Of a stretch of DNA of 64,000 bases, positions 16,898-27,467 are shown piece after piece; the stretch's first letter is position 1; each line of letters starts with the position of its first letter. This DNA comes from Caballeronia sp. NK8 (lineage in GTDB: Bacteria > Pseudomonadota > Gammaproteobacteria > Burkholderiales > Burkholderiaceae), in contig NZ_AP024322.1 in NCBI RefSeq assembly GCF_018408855.1, forward strand, positions 1,364,001 to 1,428,000. The letters are read 5' to 3'. Under the pieces are notes generated by a model, which was not told the origin of the DNA, did not search any database, and worked only from the letters and a program-made list of their open reading frames with translations. The translations under genes and the position numbers were made by a program.

Positions 16898-17803
16898 ATG
16901 ACGACCCTCACATTCAAGAAGCCGAGCGCGCTTCCCGGGTTCGGCCTGACGCTCGGCATCACGGTGGCGTACTTAAGCCTCGTGGTGCTGATTCCGCTTG
17001 CCGCCACCTTCGCGAAGACCGCGACGCTCGACTGGGCGCAGTTCGTGCGCGCGGTGACTTCGCCGCGCGTGCTGGCGTCTTACCGGCTGACGTTCAGCGC
17101 CGCGCTCGGCGGCGCGCTCATCAACGCGGTGTTCGGCTTTCTGGTCGCGTGGGTGCTCGTGCGCTACACGTTTCCGTTCAAGCGCATCGTCGACGCGATC
17201 GTCGATTTGCCGTTTGCGCTGCCGACCTCGGTCGCCGGCATCTCGCTCGCGGCGGTCTATGCGGGCAACGGCTGGATCGGGCAGTTTCTCGCGCCGCTCG
17301 GCATCAAGGTCGCGTTCACGCCGCTCGGTGTGCTCGTCGCGCTGACGTTCATCGGCTTGCCGTTCGTCGTGCGTACTGTGCAGCCGGTGCTCGAAGACTT
17401 CGAGCGCGAACAGGAAGAAGCCGCCGCGTGCCTCGGCGCGACGCGCTGGCTCACGTTTCGACGCGTCGTGCTGCCTTCGCTTTTTCCCGCGCTTTTGACC
17501 GGCTTCGCGCTCGCGTTCGCGCGCGCGCTCGGCGAGTACGGCTCGGTCATCTTCATCGCAGGCAACGTGCCGATGAAATCGGAGATCACGTCGCTGCTCA
17601 TCATCACGAAGCTCGAACAGTACGACTACGCCGGCGCAACCGCGCTTGCCGTGGTGATGCTTTGCGTGTCGTTCCTGATGCTGCTGCTCATCAATACGCT
17701 GCAATGGTTCCTGCAGCGGCGCACCGGCAAGACGGGCGCGGCGCCTGCCGTCGCGGTCGGCCCCTCGCTGCATGTCGGACATCAGGGCGGAGGTCGCGCA
17801 TGA
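16898..17803 (+). CDS. cysT: Sulfate/thiosulfate ABC transporter permease CysT
   Basis: A protein of 301 residues with about six membrane helices. The N-terminus [20 protein letters not shown] and the cytoplasmic EAA-type loop [20 protein letters not shown] (about 168-187) are typical of CysT/Cys[21 protein letters not shown] is the conserved segment after the loop. With CysW it forms the inner-membrane channel of the sulfate importer. Its stop overlaps the CysW start in an ATGA arrangement. Confidence 0.95.
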   Translation: MTTLTFKKPSALPGFGLTLGITVAYLSLVVLIPLAATFAKTATLDWAQFVRAVTSPRVLASYRLTFSAALGGALINAVFGFLVAWVLVRYTFPFKRIVDAIVDLPFALPTSVAGISLAAVYAGNGWIGQFLAPLGIKVAFTPLGVLVALTFIGLPFVVRTVQPVLEDFEREQEEAAACLGATRWLTFRRVVLPSLFPALLTGFALAFARALGEYGSVIFIAGNVPMKSEITSLLIITKLEQYDYAGATALAVVMLCVSFLMLLLINTLQWFLQRRTGKTGAAPAVAVGPSLHVGHQGGGRA

Positions 17804-18708
17804 GCACGCCAAACAGCAAGGCGCTGCCGGTGAACGCCGCCGCGCGCATCCACGAGAACAGCCTCAACCCGGTCACCGAGCCGCGCGCCGTGCGCTGGCT
17901 GCTGACGGGCATCGCGCTCGTGTTCCTGGCGCTCTTTCTCGTCGTGCCGCTCGTCGCCGTGTTCGTGCAGGCGTTCGCGAAAGGCATCGACTATTATTTC
18001 GAGTCTCTGAAGGACCCGGATGCGTGGTCGGCCATCAAGCTGACGCTCATGACCGCCGCGATTGCCGTGCCGCTGAATGTGGTGTTCGGGCTGGCGGCGT
18101 CGTGGGCCATCGCGAAGTTCGAGTTTCGCGGCAAGGCGCTCTTGACCACGCTGATCGATCTGCCGTTCTCCGTGTCGCCGGTGATCTCGGGTCTCATCTA
18201 CGTGCTGATGTTCGGCGCGCAGGGCTGGTTCGGCCCGTGGCTCGCCGCGCACGACGTGCAGATTATCTTCGCAGTGCCGGGCATCGTGCTCGCGACGATC
18301 TTCGTGACGTTCCCGTTCGTCGCGCGCGAGCTGATTCCGCTGATGCAGGCGCAGGGCAACGACGAAGAGGAAGCGGCCCATGTGCTCGGCGCGTCGGGCT
18401 GGCAGATTTTCCGGCGCGTGACGCTGCCCAACGTGAAGTGGGGCCTGCTCTACGGCGTGATTCTCTGCAACGCGCGCGCGATGGGCGAGTTCGGCGCGGT
18501 ATCGGTGGTCTCGGGCCACATCCGCGGCCAGACCGACACGATGCCGCTGCACGTCGAAATTCTCTACAACGAATACAACTTCTCGGCCGCGTTCGCGGTG
18601 GCGTCGTTGCTTGCGCTTCTTGCGCTCGTGACGCTCGGGCTGAAGCTCCTCGCGGAGCGGCGCATGACGCAAGCCATCACCGAAGCCAAGACAACCGCAC
18701 CGAGTTAA
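17800..18708 (+). CDS. cysW: Sulfate/thiosulfate ABC transporter permease CysW
   Basis: A protein of 302 residues. A soluble N-terminus of about 30 residues is followed by roughly six membrane helices. The EAA loop is [20 protein letters not shown] (about 187-206), followed by [20 protein letters not shown], the CysW hallmark. The start ATG at 17800 overlaps the cysT stop; the same frame stays open far upstream, but that part is only the antisense-free shadow of cysT. It pairs with CysT and is driven by CysA. Confidence 0.95.
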   Translation: MSTPNSKALPVNAAARIHENSLNPVTEPRAVRWLLTGIALVFLALFLVVPLVAVFVQAFAKGIDYYFESLKDPDAWSAIKLTLMTAAIAVPLNVVFGLAASWAIAKFEFRGKALLTTLIDLPFSVSPVISGLIYVLMFGAQGWFGPWLAAHDVQIIFAVPGIVLATIFVTFPFVARELIPLMQAQGNDEEEAAHVLGASGWQIFRRVTLPNVKWGLLYGVILCNARAMGEFGAVSVVSGHIRGQTDTMPLHVEILYNEYNFSAAFAVASLLALLALVTLGLKLLAERRMTQAITEAKTTAPS

Positions 18709-18720
18709 GAGGCCGTCATC

Positions 18721-19791
18721 ATGAGCATCATCGTTCGCAATCTGCAAAAACGCTTCGGCGATTTCACCGCGCTCGACAACGTCACGCTCGATTTTCCGGC
18801 GGGCGAACTGGTCGCGCTGCTCGGACCTTCGGGCTGTGGCAAGACCACGCTGCTGCGCGTGATCGCGGGCCTCGAATTCGCCGATGCGGGACAGGTCGTG
18901 CTGCACGGCGAGGACGTCGCGGAAGTCGGCGCGCGTGAGCGTCAGGTCGGCTTCGTGTTCCAGCATTACGCGCTGTTCCGGCATATGACCGTGTTCGAAA
19001 ACGTCGCGTTCGGTCTGCGCGTTAAACCGCGCCGCGAGCGTCCGAGCGAAGCCGTGATCCGCGAGAAAGTGCATGAACTTCTCAAACTCGTGCAGCTCGA
19101 CTGGCTCGCGGAGCGCTTTCCGTCGGAACTGTCCGGCGGGCAGCGGCAGCGTATCGCGCTCGCGCGGGCGCTTGCCGTCGAGCCGAAAGTGCTGCTGCTC
19201 GACGAACCGTTCGGCGCGCTCGACGCCAAGGTTCGCAAGGAACTGCGCAGCTGGCTGCGCCGTCTGCACGACGATTTGCATATCTCGACGCTCTTCGTCA
19301 CGCACGACCAGGAAGAGGCGCTCGAAGTGGCGGACCGCATCGTGGTGATGAATCACGGGCATGTGGAGCAGGTGGGCAGCCCGCAAGACGTGTACGATCA
19401 TCCGCAGACGTCGTTCGTCTACGAGTTCCTCGGCGCGGCGAACCGGCTGCAAGGAAACGTCGATGCCAACGGCTTCGTCGTCGATGGCGCTGCGAGCCCG
19501 ATCGCCGCCCAGGCGCATTTCAGCGGCCGCGCGCTCGCCTATGTGCGTCCGCACGACCTCGCGCTGTACCCCGCCGATGGCACGCATCGCGATGGCATCG
19601 TGGTGGGCGTGCGGCGCGTCGTGACGCTGGGAGGCTCGGTGCGCGTCGAGCTCGAAGGCAACGCGGGCAGCGTCATCGAGGCGGAGCTGGATCGCGAGGC
19701 CTGGCGCGCGCTCAAGCTCGATATCGGCGATGGCGTGACGGCCGTGCCGCGCGCGCTGCGCGTATTTCCGGCCCCGACGCCGGCGCAATGA
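18721..19791 (+). CDS. cysA: Sulfate/thiosulfate ABC transporter ATPase CysA
   Basis: A protein of 356 residues. The ABC ATPase domain is at about 1-235: Walker [12 protein letters not shown] near 38-48, signature [15 protein letters not shown] near 138, Walker [12 protein letters not shown] near 158-168 and the switch His in FVTHDQEEA. The C-terminal 110 residues are the TOBE/regulatory domain, including [11 protein letters not shown]. It hydrolyses ATP on the cytoplasmic face to drive CysTW. It lies 12 bases after cysW and 33 bases before the regulator gene. Confidence 0.96.
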   Translation: MSIIVRNLQKRFGDFTALDNVTLDFPAGELVALLGPSGCGKTTLLRVIAGLEFADAGQVVLHGEDVAEVGARERQVGFVFQHYALFRHMTVFENVAFGLRVKPRRERPSEAVIREKVHELLKLVQLDWLAERFPSELSGGQRQRIALARALAVEPKVLLLDEPFGALDAKVRKELRSWLRRLHDDLHISTLFVTHDQEEALEVADRIVVMNHGHVEQVGSPQDVYDHPQTSFVYEFLGAANRLQGNVDANGFVVDGAASPIAAQAHFSGRALAYVRPHDLALYPADGTHRDGIVVGVRRVVTLGGSVRVELEGNAGSVIEAELDREAWRALKLDIGDGVTAVPRALRVFPAPTPAQ

Positions 19792-19824
19792 CATAACGAC
19801 ATAAAAGCATCAAGAGAGGCTGAC

Positions 19825-20751
19825 ATGAACTTCCAGCAATTGCGCTTCGTGCGCGAGGCCGTGCGTCAGAACATGAATCTGACGGAGGTCGCCAACGTGC
19901 TCTATACGTCTCAGTCGGGCGTATCGAAACAGATCAAGGATCTCGAGGACGAACTCGGCGTCGATATCTTCATTCGCCGGGGCAAGCGTCTGACCGGTCT
20001 CACCGAGCCGGGCAAGGAAGTGCATCAACTGATCGAGCGCATGCTGCTCGACGCCGAAAACCTGCGGCGCGTCGCGCGCCAGTTCGCGGATCAGGACAAC
20101 GGCCATCTGGTTGTCGCGACCACGCACACGCAGGCGCGTTACGCGCTGCCGAAGGTGATTCGCCAGTTCACCGAGGTGTTCCCGAAGGTGCATCTCGCGC
20201 TGCGCCAGGGCAGCCCGCAGCAGATCGCGCAGATGATCATCAACGGCGAGGCGGATATCGGCATCTCGACCGAGGCGCTCGACCGCTATCCGGACATCGT
20301 CACGTTCCCGTGCTATTCGTGGCATCACACGGTCGTGGTGCCGAAGGATCATCCGCTCGTCGGACGCGAGAACATCACGCTGGAGCAGATCGCCGAGTAT
20401 CCGATCGTCACCTACGATCAGGACTTTACCGGCCGCTCGCACGTCGACCAGGCGTTCGCGAGCGCGGGCGCGCTGCCCGATATCGTGCTCACCGCGATCG
20501 ACGCCGACGTCATCAAGACGTATGTGGAACTGGGCATGGGCATCGGCATCGTCGCGGCGATGGCGTATGACGCGAAGCGCGACACCGAACTCGTCGCGCT
20601 CGACACGCAGCATCTGTTCGAGGCCAGCACGACGCGGGTCGGTTTGCGCAAGGGCGCGTTCCTGCGCGCGTACGCGTATCGGCTGATCGAAATGTTCGCG
20701 CCGCAACTCGATGAGGCGCAGATCGCGGCCCAGCTTCGCGAAGCGGCGTGA
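19825..20751 (+). CDS. cysB: CysB-family LysR-type regulator of sulfur assimilation
   Basis: A protein of 308 residues. The N-terminal HTH is at about 18-37 (NLTEVANVLYTSQSGVSKQI). DLEDELGVDIFIRRGKRLTG follows, the CysB/Cbl sub-family pattern rather than generic LysR. Residues 90-300 form the effector domain; QARYALPKVIRQF and HTVVVPKDHPL are typical. CysB activates sulfate uptake and reduction genes with acetylserine as co-inducer. Its place at the end of the sulfate operon supports this. Whether it is CysB itself or a Cbl-like paralogue cannot be settled here. Confidence 0.92.
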   Translation: MNFQQLRFVREAVRQNMNLTEVANVLYTSQSGVSKQIKDLEDELGVDIFIRRGKRLTGLTEPGKEVHQLIERMLLDAENLRRVARQFADQDNGHLVVATTHTQARYALPKVIRQFTEVFPKVHLALRQGSPQQIAQMIINGEADIGISTEALDRYPDIVTFPCYSWHHTVVVPKDHPLVGRENITLEQIAEYPIVTYDQDFTGRSHVDQAFASAGALPDIVLTAIDADVIKTYVELGMGIGIVAAMAYDAKRDTELVALDTQHLFEASTTRVGLRKGAFLRAYAYRLIEMFAPQLDEAQIAAQLREAA

Positions 20752-20767
20752 TCCCGGCGTAAAACCC

Positions 20768-20795
20768 ATGCCGGCTGATTTACAATCGCCGGCAT
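20768..20795 (+). promoter_or_regulatory. Promoter-like element and hairpin at the asparaginase start
   Basis: TACAAT at 20781-20786 lies only 7 bases before the start codon, so a transcript from it would be nearly leaderless, and no Shine-Dalgarno is seen. The surrounding ATGCCGGC (20768-20775) and GCCGGCAT (20788-20795) form a perfect 8-bp inverted repeat reaching into the ATG. No good -35 element is visible. Confidence 0.45.
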
Positions 20796-21789
20796 GAATA
20801 CTTCCTCTCTCCCTCGCATCGCCGTGCTGGCAACGGGCGGCACCATCGCCGGACAGGCCAGCGATGCCTCGAAGACGGCGGGCTACAAGGCAGGCGTCGT
20901 CGGCGTCGACAAATTGCTCGATGCCGTGCCTGCGCTCGGTTCCGTCGCCCGCATCCACGCCGAGCAGATCGCGAGCATCGACAGCAAGGACATGAGCGCC
21001 GCGTTGTGGACGACGCTGAGCCGCCGTGTCGCCGCGTTGCTCGCGCAGGACGATATCGATGGTGTCGTCGTCACGCACGGCACCGATACGCTCGAAGAAA
21101 CCGCCTATCTGCTGCATCTGACTGTGAAGAGCGCGAAGCCCGTCGTGCTGACGGCCGCGATGCGCCCATCGACCGCGCTTTCCGCCGATGGCCCGTTGAA
21201 CCTGCTCAATGCGGTGACGGTGGCGGCTTCGAAGGATGCGGCGGGGCAGGGCGTGCTGGTCGCGTTCAATAACCAGATTCACAGCGCGCGCGATGTCACC
21301 AAGACGAGCACTTACGCGGTCGATGCGTTTCGCTCGCCTGAAACGGGCGCGCTCGGGTTCGTGCAGGATGGGCGCGTCGAGTTTCAACGCACAGTCGTGC
21401 GGCCGCATACCCTTGCAAGTGAATTCGATGTGGCCGCCGCGCAGTGGCCGATGGTCGAGATCGTTGCGAGTTACGCGGATGTGTCGCGGGTGGTGGTCGA
21501 TGCGCTCGTTGCTGCGGGCGTGAAGGGCATCGTCGTGGCGGGCACCGGCAACGGGTCGATGCATGCGACGCTTACTCAGGCGCTGGTCGATGCTGCGAAG
21601 CAGGGCGTTGCAGTGGTGCGCGCGTCGCGCGTGGGGGCGGGGCATGTGATGCGCAACGGCGCCGCGAATGACGATGCGCTCGGGAGCATCAGTGCGGGGA
21701 CGCTCAACCCTTATAAGGCGCGGGTGTTGTTGATGCTTGCTCTGGCTTCGGGGGCTGACGACCTGCAGCGTGTTTTTGACATGTACTGA
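20794..21789 (+). CDS. ansA: L-asparaginase (type II-like, cytoplasmic)
   Basis: A protein of 331 residues that hydrolyses asparagine to aspartate and ammonia. LATGGTIAG near the N-terminus contains the nucleophile Thr17. VVTHGTDTLEETAYLL near 88-103 carries the second catalytic Thr-Asp pair. Both segments match the type II family. No signal peptide is present, so a cytoplasmic location is likely, unlike classical secreted type II enzymes. The gene stands alone after cysB. The 3' end is less strictly codon-biased than the start. Function is secure; type assignment is less so. Confidence 0.93.
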   Translation: MNTSSLPRIAVLATGGTIAGQASDASKTAGYKAGVVGVDKLLDAVPALGSVARIHAEQIASIDSKDMSAALWTTLSRRVAALLAQDDIDGVVVTHGTDTLEETAYLLHLTVKSAKPVVLTAAMRPSTALSADGPLNLLNAVTVAASKDAAGQGVLVAFNNQIHSARDVTKTSTYAVDAFRSPETGALGFVQDGRVEFQRTVVRPHTLASEFDVAAAQWPMVEIVASYADVSRVVVDALVAAGVKGIVVAGTGNGSMHATLTQALVDAAKQGVAVVRASRVGAGHVMRNGAANDDALGSISAGTLNPYKARVLLMLALASGADDLQRVFDMY

Positions 21790-21816
21790 AAAAAAACGCG
21801 GACCGAAGTCCGCGTT
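21788..21816 (-). terminator. Rho-independent terminator of the LysM gene
   Basis: On the minus strand a 9-bp stem (21795-21803 with 21808-21816) with a TTCG tetraloop is followed by a run of eight to nine T residues. It lies 25 bases beyond the LysM gene stop and overlaps the asparaginase stop. Confidence 0.9.
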
Positions 21817-21840
21817 CGAATAGTCGCAAACAAAAGAAAT

Positions 21841-22329
21841 TCAGTTCGCCGCCGGAATCCGCAGCACCTGGCCGGGATAAATCTTGTCCGGATTCTTCAG
21901 CATCGGCTTGTTCGCCTCGAAGATCACATCGTTCTTCGAGCCATTGCCATAATATTTCTCGGCAATCTTCCAGAGATTGTCACCTGACACGACAGTGTAA
22001 TACTGCGACTCAGGTTCGGAATTCGGCACGGTCAGTTGATCGTCCACCTTGTCGACGTGCTGGACGTTACCCGCAGCCACAAGGATCTTCTCCTTCGTAG
22101 CCTGATCCGGCGCCTGACCCGAAACGGTCACAGTATGCGACGCGCCGTCATATTTCACATCGAGATTGTCCGCGTTGAGGCCTTGCGAGCGGATGTACGT
22201 CGCGATGGCTTCGCCCGCTTTCTGGTTCAGCGCAGCGACATCGACAGGCGCTGGAGCCGCCTGTGCGCTCGGCGTGGCTGCGCCGAAAAGTTTTTCGCCT
22301 GCTTCCTTGATAAAGCTGAGGATTCCCAT
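21841..22329 (-). CDS. lysM: BON and LysM domain protein (Kbp/YgaU-like)
   Basis: A protein of 162 residues. A BON domain spans about 35-100 (ATYIRSQGLNADNLDVKYDG then VTVSGQAPDQATKEKIL). A LysM domain follows at about 108-158 (YYTVVSGDNLWKIAEKYYGN). The layout and length match E. coli Kbp/YgaU, a small cytoplasmic potassium-binding protein induced by osmotic stress. No signal peptide is visible, only an N-terminal amphipathic stretch. AAAGGAG precedes the ATG. Potassium binding is known for E. coli Kbp and inferred here. Confidence 0.9.
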   Translation of the reverse strand: MGILSFIKEAGEKLFGAATPSAQAAPAPVDVAALNQKAGEAIATYIRSQGLNADNLDVKYDGASHTVTVSGQAPDQATKEKILVAAGNVQHVDKVDDQLTVPNSEPESQYYTVVSGDNLWKIAEKYYGNGSKNDVIFEANKPMLKNPDKIYPGQVLRIPAAN

Positions 22330-22638
22330 TGTTCAACTCCTTTGATTAACGGTAGTGACACGGCCCGCGAAGTCTAGGCAGATTAGTCGCGATCACCACC
22401 AGATAGTTCTGAGTTTCAACAAAAGGATTTGTAGCACCGCTCATGCGTGAGCGGTAGGACGCAAATTGCAACAATCCGACGCGGACACCCGACGACAAAC
22501 CGTCTGACCGACCAAGGCTTACCCGGCGCACCGCCGGGTGCCGCTCTCGGACCCCACTATTGCCGCCCTCAGCCCAGAGCGACAGTTGTCCCGCGTGCCC
22601 ATACGCGGGACGCCCCACGGTTCAGATGACGATGCGAA
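22330..22638. other. Gene-free stretch with two hairpins after glxR
   Basis: There are 309 bases between the glxR stop and the LysM gene start. Two perfect GC hairpins are present: 22588-22596 with 22603-22611 (9 bp, loop GCCCAT) and 22521-22528 with 22532-22539 (8 bp, loop CAC). Neither has a T run. The first is placed to end glxR transcripts. Short open frames here do not look like protein. The LysM promoter must lie at the left end. Confidence 0.5.
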
Positions 22639-23547
22639 TCACGCAGCAGCCTTGGCTTGCTGCGGCTCATCGGCCACCTGGAAGTTCGACATGATTTCGA
22701 GCGCACGCACGAGCGCCGAGTGGTCCCACGCCTTGCCGCCGTTCGCGGCGCACACGCTGAACAATTGCTGCGCGCTCGCCGTGTGGGGCAGGGCGAGGCC
22801 CATCTTGCGCGCGCCGTCGAGCGCGAGGTTCAGGTCCTTCTGATGCAGTTCGATACGGAAGCCCGGATTGAACGTGCGTTTCGTCATGCGCTCGCCGTGC
22901 ACTTCGAGAATGCGCGACGACGCGAAGCCGCCCATCAGCGCTTTACGCACGCGCTCCGGATCGGCGCCCGAGCGTGCCGCGAACAGCAGCGCTTCAGCGA
23001 CCGCCTCGATGTTCAGCGCAACGATGATCTGGTTCGCGACCTTGCAGGTCTGGCCCGCGCCGTTGTCGCCGATGAGCGAAATGTTCTTGCCCATCAGATC
23101 GAAAAGCGGCTTCGCGATGTTGAACGACTTCTCCGGACCGCCGACCATGATCGTGAGCGTCGCTTCACGCGCGCCGACTTCGCCGCCGGACACCGGCGCG
23201 TCGAGATAGTCGCAGCCGAGCGCGTTGATCTTCTTCGCGAACTCCTGCGTCTCGAGCGGGGCGATCGAGCTCATGTCGATGACGAGCTTGCCCTTCGAGA
23301 GACCATTCGCGACGCCATCGTCGGCGAACAGCACATTGGCGACATCGGGCGTGTCGGGCACCATCGTGATGACGATCTCGCTGGCTTGCGCAACCGCGCT
23401 CGAATCCGCGACGACTTGCGTCTGCGCGCGGATATCGTCGGGCACGGGGAACTTGCCGTTCACGACGAGCGAGTGGCCGCCCTTGATGAGGTTGCGCGCC
23501 ATGTGCGCGCCCATGATGCCGAGGCCGATGAAACCGATCGTTGCCAT
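22639..23547 (-). CDS. glxR: 2-hydroxy-3-oxopropionate (tartronate semialdehyde) reductase
   Basis: A protein of 302 residues of the beta-hydroxyacid dehydrogenase family. GFIGLGIMGAHMARNLIKGG at 4-23 binds NAD(P)H. DAPVSGGEVGAREATL near 120 is the substrate motif, and the catalytic Lys lies in GQTCKVANQI near 170. It reduces tartronate semialdehyde to D-glycerate, the last step of glyoxylate assimilation. It is the third gene of the minus-strand set gcl-hyi-glxR, 27 bases after hyi. The family assignment is strong, and the context settles the substrate. Confidence 0.95.
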   Translation of the reverse strand: MATIGFIGLGIMGAHMARNLIKGGHSLVVNGKFPVPDDIRAQTQVVADSSAVAQASEIVITMVPDTPDVANVLFADDGVANGLSKGKLVIDMSSIAPLETQEFAKKINALGCDYLDAPVSGGEVGAREATLTIMVGGPEKSFNIAKPLFDLMGKNISLIGDNGAGQTCKVANQIIVALNIEAVAEALLFAARSGADPERVRKALMGGFASSRILEVHGERMTKRTFNPGFRIELHQKDLNLALDGARKMGLALPHTASAQQLFSVCAANGGKAWDHSALVRALEIMSNFQVADEPQQAKAAA

Positions 23548-23574
23548 ACTTCGAGCTCCTCCTGTGTGTCAGAT

Positions 23575-24375
23575 TTACGCGGCAGCCGTGGCTTTCACGC
23601 CGCCGATGCTTTGCAGCCAGCCGAGGCCCGCTTCCGTGCCGTTGAGCGGCTTGTACTCGCAGCCGATCCAGCCTTCATAGCCGATCTCGTCGAGCAGCCC
23701 GAACAGGAACGCGTAATTGATCTCGCCCGTGCCCGGTTCGTTGCGGCCGGGGTTGTCGGCGAGCTGGATGTGCGCGATCTGCGGCAGGTTCTTTTTGATC
23801 GTCGCGGCGAGCTCGCCTTCCATGCGCTGCATGTGATAGATGTCGTACTGGAGGAACAGGTTGTCGGAGCCGACCGCGCGGATCACGTCCAGTCCTTCCT
23901 TCGAGCGGTTCAGCGCGAAGCCCGGAATGTCGTATCCGTTGCACGGCTCGACCAGCAGCCTGATGCCTTCTTTCTTGAGTGCTTCAGCGGCAAAGCGCAG
24001 ATTCTCGATGATCGTCGCGCGCGCCTGTTCCGCCGATACACCCGCCGTCGGAATGCCGACGAGGCAGTTCAGTTGCGGCACGTTCAGCGCCTTCGCATAT
24101 TCGATCGCGCGCGGCACGCCTTCGCGGAATTCCGCGACGCGATCCGGCAGGCAGGCGATGCCGCGCTCGCCCGCTTCCCAGTTGCCCGCGGGCAGGTTGT
24201 GCAGAACGATCTGCAGGTCGTTGTCCTTCAGACGCGTCTGGATATCACTGATCGAGAACGCGTACGGGAACAGGAACTCGACCGCCTTGAAACCCGCGTT
24301 CGCCGCCGCCGCGAAGCGGTCGAGGAACGGGACTTCGTTGAACAGCATGGTCAAATTCGCGGCAAATTTCGGCAT
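23575..24375 (-). CDS. hyi: Hydroxypyruvate isomerase
   Basis: A protein of 266 residues with the xylose-isomerase-like TIM barrel. MPKFAANLTMLFNEVPFLDR, the start of Hyi, is visible. LLVEPCNGYDIPGF (about 145-158) and HIQLADNPGRNEPGTGEINY (about 207-226) carry metal-binding and active-site residues. It interconverts hydroxypyruvate and tartronate semialdehyde. An upstream extension of 34 residues is not family-like, so 24375 is used as the start. The gene lies between gcl (70 bases upstream) and glxR. Confidence 0.95.
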   Translation of the reverse strand: MPKFAANLTMLFNEVPFLDRFAAAANAGFKAVEFLFPYAFSISDIQTRLKDNDLQIVLHNLPAGNWEAGERGIACLPDRVAEFREGVPRAIEYAKALNVPQLNCLVGIPTAGVSAEQARATIIENLRFAAEALKKEGIRLLVEPCNGYDIPGFALNRSKEGLDVIRAVGSDNLFLQYDIYHMQRMEGELAATIKKNLPQIAHIQLADNPGRNEPGTGEINYAFLFGLLDEIGYEGWIGCEYKPLNGTEAGLGWLQSIGGVKATAAA

Positions 24376-24445
24376 TGTTCTTTCCTGATGGTCGGTCAGT
24401 GGATATACCCCGCGCGTTCCTTGCGTGAACGCGCGGCGGCATGGC

Positions 24446-26221
<1,776 letters not shown>

Positions 26222-26392
26222 GGTTGTCTCCTTCCTGGGGTCTTGATCCGAAATGGCTGTCTGCATTCAAGCAGGGTTCCGTTGCACTTTAAGTCTGTGA
26301 AAAAGGTTTGATAAGATCAGCCGAAGTCGCTTTTTCCCAAACAAAAAGTATGGAATGCCCGTTCCGCGCGGTCTGGCGGCTGGAGACGAGAG
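26222..26392. promoter_or_regulatory. Divergent promoter region gcl / LysR gene
   Basis: A 171-base AT-rich stretch between divergent starts. GAAAAAG at 26299-26305 and CTTTTTC at 26330-26336 form a 7-bp inverted repeat with a 24-base gap, a possible LysR-type binding site. The arrangement fits control of gcl-hyi-glxR by the adjacent regulator; the exact operator is a guess. Confidence 0.45.
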
Positions 26393-27346
26393 ATGGACCG
26401 CTTCAAGCAGATAGAGACATTCGTGCGCGTGGCCGAGGCGGGGAGCCTCGCCGCGGCGGCGCTGGAGGAGGGCGTGTCGCCGGTGATACTCGGGCGGCGC
26501 ATCGACGCGCTCGAAAAACGCCTCGGGGTAAAACTGATGTATCGCTCGACGCGGCGGCTCGTCGTGAGCGAAGAGGGCGCGGCGTTTCTCGACCGCTGCC
26601 GGAATCTGCTGTCGGAATGGGATCAGGCGGAAAACGAGCTCGCAGCGGGACGGCGCGCGGTGGGCGGGCATCTGATCGTGTCGGCGCCGGCGGCGTTCGG
26701 GCGCATGCACGTCGCGCCGCATGCACCCGCGTTCCTCGCAGACAAGCCCGAACTGCAGATGTCGTTCAATCTGACCGACCGCGTCGTCGATCTGGTGCGC
26801 GAGGGTTACGATCTGTCGATACGGATCGGCGGGGCGGTCGATCCGAACTTCGTCGCGGTGAAGCTGGCCAGCAACCGGCGCGTTGTGTGCGGCACGCCTG
26901 CCTATTTCAAGAAGCACGGCAGGCCGAAAGCGCTCGAAGACTTGCCGAATCACAATTGCCTCGCGTTCAATCTGCAGGGCGGCCAGAATCGCGGCTGGTA
27001 TTTCCGGCGCAACGGCAAGGTCGTGACCGTGCGCGTCACCGGCAGTCTCGATTGCAACGACGGCGAGTTGCTGCACCGCTGGGCGTCGGAGGGACTAGGG
27101 CTCGGCTGGCGCTCGACGTGGGAGATCCAGCGGCAACTGGAATCGGGCGAGCTGGAAACCGTGCTCGACGAGTTCGAACTTCCCGATTACGACATCCTCG
27201 CGGTGTATCCGCAGCAGCGCTACGTGCCGGCGCGCGTGCGCTACTTCATTGATTATCTTAAGGAAATCTATGCGCAGCCGGGTTATTGGAGCCGTCGTCT
27301 GACGCTGCCCGGAGAACCGCAGCCAGAGTACGCGCACGGGCGCTAA
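26393..27346 (+). CDS. LysR-type transcriptional regulator, divergent from gcl
   Basis: A protein of 317 residues. The HTH is at about 17-37 (GSLAAAALEEGVSPVILGRR), followed by the dimer helix. An effector-binding domain starts near 90 (GHLIVSAPAAFGRMHVAPH). The HTH region and the DRVVDLVREGYDLSIRIGG segment put it in the large CrgA/DmlR-like group, which typically has LSIRIG there. Its start lies 171 bases from the divergent gcl start, so it most likely controls the glyoxylate operon. The effector is unknown. Confidence 0.9.
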   Translation: MDRFKQIETFVRVAEAGSLAAAALEEGVSPVILGRRIDALEKRLGVKLMYRSTRRLVVSEEGAAFLDRCRNLLSEWDQAENELAAGRRAVGGHLIVSAPAAFGRMHVAPHAPAFLADKPELQMSFNLTDRVVDLVREGYDLSIRIGGAVDPNFVAVKLASNRRVVCGTPAYFKKHGRPKALEDLPNHNCLAFNLQGGQNRGWYFRRNGKVVTVRVTGSLDCNDGELLHRWASEGLGLGWRSTWEIQRQLESGELETVLDEFELPDYDILAVYPQQRYVPARVRYFIDYLKEIYAQPGYWSRRLTLPGEPQPEYAHGR

Positions 27347-27374
27347 CTGCTTGAAAACGCGATCGAAATTGCAT

Positions 27375-27403
27375 TTGCGTGAGCGTCTGTAAAAAGCTAT
27401 AAT
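27375..27403 (+). promoter_or_regulatory. Sigma-70 promoter of the rpsF operon
   Basis: TTGCGT at 27375-27380 and TATAAT at 27398-27403 are separated by exactly 17 bases. This near-consensus promoter would start transcription about 57 bases before rpsF. Confidence 0.85.
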
Positions 27404-27419
27404 CTTTGGCTTCTCACTT

Positions 27420-27446
27420 GCCGCACCGGTCCGACGCCCGGGTGGC
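27420..27446 (+). promoter_or_regulatory. Candidate S6:S18 autoregulatory leader hairpin
   Basis: The short rpsF leader can fold: GCC at 27420 pairs with GGC ending at 27446, enclosing an ACCGG / CCGGGT stem with a bulge and unpaired C-rich bases. Leaders of rpsF operons in many bacteria carry a stem with a CCG bulge bound by the S6:S18 complex. The match here is by eye only. Confidence 0.35.
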
Positions 27447-27467
27447 TTATATCCACAAGGAGTGAAT

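Noticed and set aside
22346..22618. A 90-codon minus-strand frame between the LysM gene and glxR
   Set aside because: It runs through both hairpins, has no ribosome-binding site and no recognisable pattern.
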